The position numbers were made by a program, and so were the translations under genes. Shown here piece by piece: positions 20,326 to 23,793 of a stretch of 23,793 nt of DNA (the stretch's first letter is position 1; each line of letters starts with the position of its first letter). Below the pieces are notes generated by a model. That model ran no database searches, was not told the DNA's origin, and saw only the letters and a list, made by a program, of their open reading frames with translations. Source of the stretch: a virus; IMG/VR virus record IMGVR_UViG_3300042521_002036, positions 1-23,793 of that record, one strand, 5' to 3'.

Positions 20326-20893
20326 GGAATACCCCAACTTTCTTTCTTCAGAAGAATTGGAATTAGCAGTAAAGTATTTTGATCTCGTAGAAGAATTTAA
20401 TCTATGGGATCAATCTACTATGCCTTACTGGGACAAAAGGATCTACGAAATTAATCACATGCTAGATCATTTCTCAGATAGGAAAGCCTACGCCACCATG
20501 GTAAACATACTGCTGAGAAAAAGAGATATCATTAACGAATTTGATACTCGTAAAATTAATTCTGACAGTATGAAGTTTATGAAAATGGTGGATGGAGAAG
20601 GTCAGGCCATTCATGCCGACAATGCGGAACTAAATGGAGGACCCCCTATCGCCCCCTGGAGGGTCTATGCGTCCCTAATATATTTAAATGATACATATGA
20701 GGGCGGTCAAACATTTTTCGAGAATTATGGCATAGATATAGAGCCAGAAGCAGGAAAGTTACTGGTATTTTCATGCGATATAGATCATGCTCATGGTGTC
20801 AGAATAGTGAGGTCAGAAATGAGAAAGACCCTCATCTCATTCTGGGGATATGAGAGCGTAAATAAGATGTATAGGTTGAAAGATGACAGATAA
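20252..20893 (+). CDS. Prolyl 4-hydroxylase-like 2OG-Fe(II) oxygenase
   Basis: Up to 213 residues. Core motifs: AIHADNAEL (HxD), YASLIYLNDTYEGGQTFF, LLVFSCDIDHAHGV (distal His) and EMRKTLISFWG (Arg), in P4Hc order. The start is uncertain: TTG 20252, GTG 20264 (weak GGAAG upstream) and TTG 20282 are all in frame; all overlap the preceding gene. The protein body proper begins about KEYPNFLSSEEL. It is the third such oxygenase in the window, and another oxygenase-like gene overlaps its end. Confidence 0.82.
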   Translation: MEVQVQNSQSLGGTESTQYSTPLIKEYPNFLSSEELELAVKYFDLVEEFNLWDQSTMPYWDKRIYEINHMLDHFSDRKAYATMVNILLRKRDIINEFDTRKINSDSMKFMKMVDGEGQAIHADNAELNGGPPIAPWRVYASLIYLNDTYEGGQTFFENYGIDIEPEAGKLLVFSCDIDHAHGVRIVRSEMRKTLISFWGYESVNKMYRLKDDR

Positions 20894-21386
20894 ATACTTT
20901 AAGAAGGTCAATGCTCCATCGGAGCATGTGTCTAAATTCTTTACTGAAGATAGACTATCTAAATTGGATTGGCTCAACGTTCCTGGATATCAGGGAATTG
21001 AAGTTCCTAGACCCATCTATATGAAAGAGAAATTCTTTCAGTCTCTGGATGAAAAGTACGGGGTATCTGGATGTGCCATATTAAAATTCAGTCCTATGAT
21101 TGCATACACCTGGCATAATGATAGCGATAGAAATGCCACCATTAATATGCTTCTCAATCCAGGGCATCACAGTCATAGCATGTTCGGAGAACATGGAAGT
21201 GAATGGCACAAGGAACTGATCGAATTGGTATATGAACAGGATCACTTCTATCTATTCAATACTCAGCATACACATGAGGTTATTAATCTAGATCATGTGA
21301 GATATCTTTTTACTGCTCGTATCACGGCTGACCCAACTTATGAGGAATTGCTAGAATGGGCGGTGGCTAATGAATGGGTCTCATAA
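20883..21386 (+). CDS. 2OG-Fe(II)/Asp-Asn hydroxylase-like cupin protein
   Basis: 167 residues. YTWHNDSDRNATINMLLN (H78, D80, with R83 after) and YLFNTQHTHEVINLDHVRYLFTARI (H131, R140) fit the HxD...H...R ligand set of 2OG oxygenases, in the style of Asp/Asn beta-hydroxylases. Motif spacing is convincing but overall similarity is weak. Overlaps the P4H-like gene by 11 nt, suggesting joint action on one target. Confidence 0.68.
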   Translation: MTDKYFKKVNAPSEHVSKFFTEDRLSKLDWLNVPGYQGIEVPRPIYMKEKFFQSLDEKYGVSGCAILKFSPMIAYTWHNDSDRNATINMLLNPGHHSHSMFGEHGSEWHKELIELVYEQDHFYLFNTQHTHEVINLDHVRYLFTARITADPTYEELLEWAVANEWVS

Positions 21387-21511
21387 AGTATGGATTATTC
21401 CTTGTAGGTTTATACACAATCACCTATACTATAACCAAGATCATCTTGAGGATGAACAAGAAGCAATATAACATTACACACTACTATCCACAGAATGCGA
21501 TAAATGTATGA
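21374..21511 (+). CDS. 45-residue small membrane protein
   Basis: ATG 21374 overlaps the previous gene by 13 nt. Residues about 5-24 (YGLFLVGLYTITYTITKIIL) form one membrane helix, with a basic and polar tail. First of three tiny overlapping membrane ORFs. A TTATACACA DnaA-box-like sequence lies inside it at 21410-21418. Confidence 0.5.
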   Translation: MGLIKYGLFLVGLYTITYTITKIILRMNKKQYNITHYYPQNAINV

Positions 21512-21630
21512 ATCAAAATAGGTACGGAGCGGTAGGCTCAGATTGTCTAACTACATTTCTGGGCGGGTGCTTTACGATTACCCTTATCAGTATAGTAGTA
21601 ATAAGTATACTAGGATGGATCTTCACATGA
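21508..21630 (+). CDS. 40-residue small membrane protein
   Basis: ATGA overlap at its start and end. Residues about 15-37 (TTFLGGCFTITLISIVVISI) are one membrane helix. Together with its neighbours it may belong to a lysis or membrane-modifying set. No family. Confidence 0.5.
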   Translation: MNQNRYGAVGSDCLTTFLGGCFTITLISIVVISILGWIFT

Positions 21631-21722
21631 GTCATAAAGAAACAATAGGTATTGCTATCTATTCACTAGGCTGCATTATTGCTGCTATTTGTCTAGGAGA
21701 ATTGCTGCGATTTGTCTACTAA
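21627..21722 (+). CDS. 31-residue small membrane protein
   Basis: ATGA overlap with the preceding ORF. Residues about 6-24 (TIGIAIYSLGCIIAAICLG) form a membrane helix, followed by ELLRFVY. Last + strand gene before the origin-like region. Confidence 0.45.
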   Translation: MSHKETIGIAIYSLGCIIAAICLGELLRFVY

Positions 21723-22079
21723 ATACACAATTGCTTGTGGATAAGTTGTGGACAATATGATACAAAATGTGGATAAGAGTATATAACTATTTGAAAAATA
21801 TATTAGGTGTAATGGGGCACTATACCCCCTCCCTCGTAATGTCAAGAAAAATGGGGCATTTTTATAATATATTTACCAAATATGACCACATATTATTTAA
21901 TTCTGTTTAATTCTAAAAAATTCCAGCAAATTTTGGGGTCCTTCGTAATATGCCCAAAGTTATCCACAACCTGTGGATAATATGTGGGCGGGATGTGTAT
22001 ATGTATCCTAGTATAGTATGTATAGTATAGGGGGATACATCATATACCCCACCTGTGGATAACATGTGTATAAAAATAT

Positions 22080-22105
22080 ATCGCAGAATCGTAAAATTCT
22101 GCGAT
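22080..22105 (+). terminator. Rho-independent terminator
   Basis: ATCGCAGAAT (22080-22089), loop CGTAAA, ATTCTGCGAT (22096-22105), a perfect 10-bp stem whose last base begins a six-T run (22105-22110) on the + strand. On the minus strand the stem is followed by ATATTTTTA, so it could stop transcription from both sides of this convergent region. Confidence 0.8.
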
Positions 22106-22251
22106 TTTTTCATGTCCGTCGTAATGTCTAATTTGTAAAATATAAGCGCCCATACCCGCTGTGGATAAAATTGTGGATAACTGTCAAAAATTCTGCGAAA
22201 TTTTTAAGTTCTTCGTAAAGGGGTATTTTTTACTACGCGGGTAAGATCTTG

Positions 22252-22268
22252 GCCGCGCCAAGCGCGGC
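22252..22268 (-). terminator. GC-rich hairpin after the last minus-strand gene
   Basis: GCCGCGC (22252-22258), loop CAA, GCGCGGC (22262-22268), a perfect 7-bp stem ending 2 nt beyond the stop of the gene on the minus strand. No T-run follows on the minus strand, so termination is plausible but not certain; it may instead stabilise the mRNA 3' end. Confidence 0.5.
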
Positions 22269-22270
22269 TG

Positions 22271-22588
22271 TCAAGCCACCCTGACGGCAGATGCGGGAAG
22301 TAGTGCCTTCATTGCGCGATATGAGAAATAATCATCCTCTACCCATTCTGACTCTGGCTTATCCTTAAGATCATAGACTGGCTTCCAGAAGTTTGCCCAC
22401 TCTGGGTTATCCACCTTATACTCCCACGGCCTGCCAGAATATGATTCTGTGTATACTAGAACCTTCTGCTGCTCACGCAGCAAATGCAGATCATGTGGGC
22501 GGGACTTGAGAATGCTTCTGCCAATCTCAGCAGGAGTCATACCCTCATACTGAGAGAAGTTATCTGGGTCAATCTGTGTCCATGTCAT
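22271..22588 (-). CDS. Hypothetical protein, leaderless from a consensus promoter
   Basis: About 105 residues from the ATG at 22588 (an in-frame GTG at 22603 lies within the -10). The protein starts MTWTQIDPDNFSQYEG and has QYEGMTPAEIGRSILK, a helix resembling helix-turn-helix-type sequence, and tryptophan-rich RPWEYKVDNPEWANFW. No family recognised. TATAGT ends 6 nt before the ATG, so the mRNA is leaderless. Confidence 0.6.
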   Translation of the reverse strand: MTWTQIDPDNFSQYEGMTPAEIGRSILKSRPHDLHLLREQQKVLVYTESYSGRPWEYKVDNPEWANFWKPVYDLKDKPESEWVEDDYFSYRAMKALLPASAVRVA

Positions 22589-22594
22589 ATCTCT

Positions 22595-22623
22595 ACTATA
22601 CACCCGCCCTCTGACATTGTAAA
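22595..22623 (-). promoter_or_regulatory. Near-consensus promoter for leaderless minus-strand gene
   Basis: On the minus strand: TTTACA (22623-22618), 17-nt spacer, TATAGT (22600-22595), then AGAGAT and ATG at 22588. Confidence 0.7.
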
Positions 22624-22643
22624 GAAAAAAGATGGTGGCTGCT

Positions 22644-22662
22644 AGGAGTTTTCGAGGCTCCT
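22644..22662 (-). terminator. Possible terminator hairpin after the gene ending at 22713
   Basis: AGGAG (22644-22648) and CTCCT (22658-22662) pair around a 9-nt loop. On the minus strand a TTTTTT run (about 22630-22625) follows some 14 nt later. Short stem and distance make it weak. Confidence 0.35.
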
Positions 22663-22712
22663 GCTTTAGTTAACGACTAGGGCGTCCCCTGATAGCCGCA
22701 CCACCCACCTAT

Positions 22713-22907
22713 TTAATTATTCCAGTATTGTAGCACTTCTACTTTTTGTACGTCAAGCCCAGGCTTGATGTTCCTAAGAGTCAAAGCCTCTTCGAATGAA
22801 TGACGGAGAATATCGGCTCTCATAGTCTTCCCAAGTTCCTCTATTATCTGCACTTCCACCCTCAAATCCACGACCAGGGTTGTAGTCGGGTAGTTCTTCA
22901 TAGTCAC
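22713..22907 (-). CDS. Hypothetical protein overlapping the next gene by 135 nt
   Basis: Up to 64 residues (GTG 22907; ATG 22901 also possible). TTTLVVDLRVEVQIIEELG followed by MRADILRHSFEEALTLRN and LDVQKVEVLQYW looks like a regular beta-alpha-beta small protein. It overlaps the gene at 22774-23133 by 134 nt in another frame; the real start may be internal, for example the ATG of MRADIL. Uncertain which frame is used in the overlap. Confidence 0.45.
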   Translation of the reverse strand: MTMKNYPTTTLVVDLRVEVQIIEELGKTMRADILRHSFEEALTLRNIKPGLDVQKVEVLQYWNN

Positions 22908-23133
22908 TCAGCACCTCGTTTACGATACGCGAACCAAGTTCGCCAATTACGGGATCACCAATGCCATAGCGATGTTCGACCTCCATTAGCCTAAACCATC
23001 CGATAGCCACTTTATTCAGAGCAGAGGCAGGGACAGCACCTGCAAGCCTGACGGCATCAGCAAATCCATAAGCGCTGAACAATACATTATGCGAGGCGTC
23101 GATGAACGCCTTTTCAGCCTTGTCCTGTGTCAT
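22774..23133 (-). CDS. Hypothetical protein
   Basis: 119 residues, with AAAGGA 5 nt before the ATG at 23133. An alanine-rich helical N-terminal region (AEKAFIDASHNVLFSAYGFADAVRLAG) precedes WFRLMEVEHRYGIGDPVIGELGSRIVNEVL; the last 40 residues are low-complexity (GRGFEGGSADNRGTWED). No family recognised. Confidence 0.65.
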   Translation of the reverse strand: MTQDKAEKAFIDASHNVLFSAYGFADAVRLAGAVPASALNKVAIGWFRLMEVEHRYGIGDPVIGELGSRIVNEVLSDYEELPDYNPGRGFEGGSADNRGTWEDYESRYSPSFIRRGFDS

Positions 23134-23159
23134 GATATCCTTTCGATGGGGAACCTACA

Positions 23160-23522
23160 TTATACACGAACGAGCGGGTCTTTGCTAGTGGATATGGAAG
23201 ATGGAGCCTTTACTCCCCCCTCGCATGAGCAATACATCATGTGATAATGGCAGTCAAAACAAGTAACAAACTCTACAACATATCCCTCTTTACTACGCCC
23301 CCTGAGTTTCTTAGGCTTGCGAACCTGGGTCATAGGAGGAACGTGTGGACGAATAATGACAGGCTCTAGTTCAGGTAGACCATCATCTCTCTTACCTGTA
23401 CGACCTTCTAGTTTCCCGCCTTCTTCTTGGTAGTCCTTCAGAGCAGTCATCATCTCAGCAGTAAAGCGACCACGCTCTCCTACTGTGAATCCCAGACTAC
23501 GCAGATACTCACGCTTATCCAT
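23160..23522 (-). CDS. Lsr2-like DNA-binding protein with Cys cluster
   Basis: About 120 residues from ATG 23522 (an in-frame ATG at 23534 is possible). MDKREYLRSLGFTVGERGRFTAEMMTALKDY follows the Lsr2 C-terminal DNA-binding domain pattern (LGxxV-x-x-RGRxP/T-x-E..xA), in which RGR inserts into the AT-rich minor groove. The domain is N-terminal here and the Lsr2 dimerisation domain is absent. The C-terminal CFDCHYHMMYCSC segment is Cys-rich, probably zinc. Likely regulatory or origin binding given its position next to the DnaA-box region. Confidence 0.6.
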   Translation of the reverse strand: MDKREYLRSLGFTVGERGRFTAEMMTALKDYQEEGGKLEGRTGKRDDGLPELEPVIIRPHVPPMTQVRKPKKLRGRSKEGYVVEFVTCFDCHYHMMYCSCEGGVKAPSSISTSKDPLVRV

Positions 23523-23739
23523 TCCATGCCCCATTCTCTGTCATGATCTCTACTTGCATCTCTAGGTTATATTCAGCCTGAGTGTAGAATCTATAAGATA
23601 CATCTACCATCTTCAGAAGGGCAGCATCATTCAGCATAGCCGCCTCGCTTTCATATGACCTAAGATGGTCATGATGTTGTGAGTGTAGTTCCCACACATA
23701 CCCGCCAGGGCCACAGTCAATCTCTATAAACTTTAGCAT
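23515..23739 (-). CDS. Hypothetical protein
   Basis: 74 residues; ATG 23739 preceded by GGTGGAG on the minus strand (an upstream in-frame TTG at 23754 is less likely). MLKFIEIDCGPGGYVWEL and a histidine-rich HSQHHDHLRSYESEAAML stretch. It overlaps the Lsr2-like gene by 8 nt. No family recognised. Confidence 0.55.
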   Translation of the reverse strand: MLKFIEIDCGPGGYVWELHSQHHDHLRSYESEAAMLNDAALLKMVDVSYRFYTQAEYNLEMQVEIMTENGAWNG

Positions 23740-23760
23740 TACTCCACCGTCCAAAATGAT

Positions 23761-23788
23761 AGTTGGCCAGGGACCTGATTAGCCAACT
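23761..23788. repeat. Inverted repeat upstream of the minus-strand operon
   Basis: AGTTGGC (23761-23767) and GCCAACT (23782-23788), a perfect 7-bp inverted repeat with a nested CAGG/CCTG stem (23768-23771 and 23774-23777). It lies about 22 bp upstream of the start at 23739 on the minus strand, so it may be an operator, an mRNA leader hairpin or a terminator of an upstream gene. Confidence 0.4.
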
Positions 23789-23793
23789 CTATT

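Larger units (their letters stand above)
21723..22270. other. Gene-free AT-rich region with DnaA-box array: candidate replication origin
   Basis: No credible gene. TGTGGATAA/TTATCCACA (consensus DnaA box) occurs exactly at 21736, 21768, 21960 (reverse), 21972, 22054, 22160 and 22172; near-consensus boxes are TGTGGACAA at 21747 and TGTGTATAA at 22065. Boxes 21960 and 21972 form a perfect inverted pair. Long AT-rich stretches (21856-21923) could unwind. GGGG/CCCC hairpins lie at 21814-21828, and a tandem GTATAGTAT repeat at 22011-22028. The motif TCGTAA recurs on the + strand at 21834, 21943, 22089, 22119 and 22213. It lies where + and - strand genes converge. Confidence 0.65.

Noticed and set aside
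22030-22050. GGGG...CCCC stem as a terminator
   Set aside because: Only 4 bp pair once checked base by base and no T-run follows.
21913-22113. Minus-strand ORF across the DnaA-box region
   Set aside because: Its sequence is built from DnaA boxes and the terminator hairpin, with no ribosome site; it is better explained as non-coding origin DNA.
1-23793. CRISPR array, insertion sequence or integrase/attachment site
   Set aside because: No regularly spaced direct repeats, no transposase or integrase motifs, and no duplicated tRNA 3' end were seen.

Overview
This window looks like part of the genome of a tailed double-stranded DNA phage (or prophage-like contig) that infects an actinobacterium, probably an aquatic one. 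The phage assignment rests on adjacent small and large terminase genes, densely packed genes with ATGA/TAATG stop-start overlaps, many very small unknown genes and nine tRNA genes. The actinobacterial host is suggested by a WhiB-like Fe-S regulator, a DUF7455-like small zinc protein, an Lsr2-like RGR DNA-binding module, a mycobacterial-type pyrimidine-dimer glycosylase and frequent leaderless genes. The DNA is AT-rich and no capsid, portal or tail gene is recognisable, so this is one accessory/early part of a larger genome.

Layout. (1) 1-1970: a three-gene sugar cassette (GT25-like glycosyltransferase, sugar nucleotidyltransferase, FkbM methyltransferase). (2) 2024-5434: small genes (Nmad1/DUF1599, FmdB-like zinc ribbon, a membrane protein, a small basic protein) leading into terminase small and large subunits. 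(3) 5412-11484: a consensus promoter inside the end of terL, then nine tRNAs (Ile-UAU, Pro-UGG, Gln-UUG, Gly-UCC, Arg-UCU, Ser-GCU, Asn-GUU, Tyr-GUA, Thr-UGU) interleaved with an HNH nuclease, a protein with two putative sliding-clamp-binding motifs, a 2OG-Fe(II) oxygenase, a glycosyltransferase and a secreted lysozyme-like protein. A long inverted repeat with a probable structured RNA lies between the first two tRNAs. (4) 11486-21386: a long run of + strand genes, including prolyl-hydroxylase-like oxygenases, a SpoU RNA methyltransferase, a SLOG-like protein, a CMP/dCMP-type deaminase with a disrupted 5' frame, WhiB, a proteasome/HslV-like Ntn hydrolase, a HAD (Pnkp-type) phosphatase and a pyrimidine-dimer glycosylase. 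(5) 21374-21722: three overlapping tiny membrane proteins. (6) 21723-22270: a gene-free AT-rich segment holding seven exact DnaA boxes plus two near-consensus ones, a strong hairpin terminator and other repeats; this is a candidate replication origin at the meeting point of convergent transcription. (7) 22271-23793: minus-strand small genes running towards that region, including an Lsr2-like protein.

How it may work together. The tRNAs serve A/U-ending or otherwise phage-favoured codons, and the SpoU methylase and the Pnkp-type phosphatase could maintain RNA (inference). Four 2OG-Fe(II) oxygenases and two to three glycosyl/nucleotidyl transferases point to decoration of virion protein, surface glycan or possibly DNA. 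Gene expression seems to use two unusual start modes: extended -10 promoters (TGNTATAMT) placed 5-7 nt before the start codon, giving leaderless mRNAs, and start codons one base after a tRNA 3' end, where tRNA processing would create a near-leaderless mRNA.
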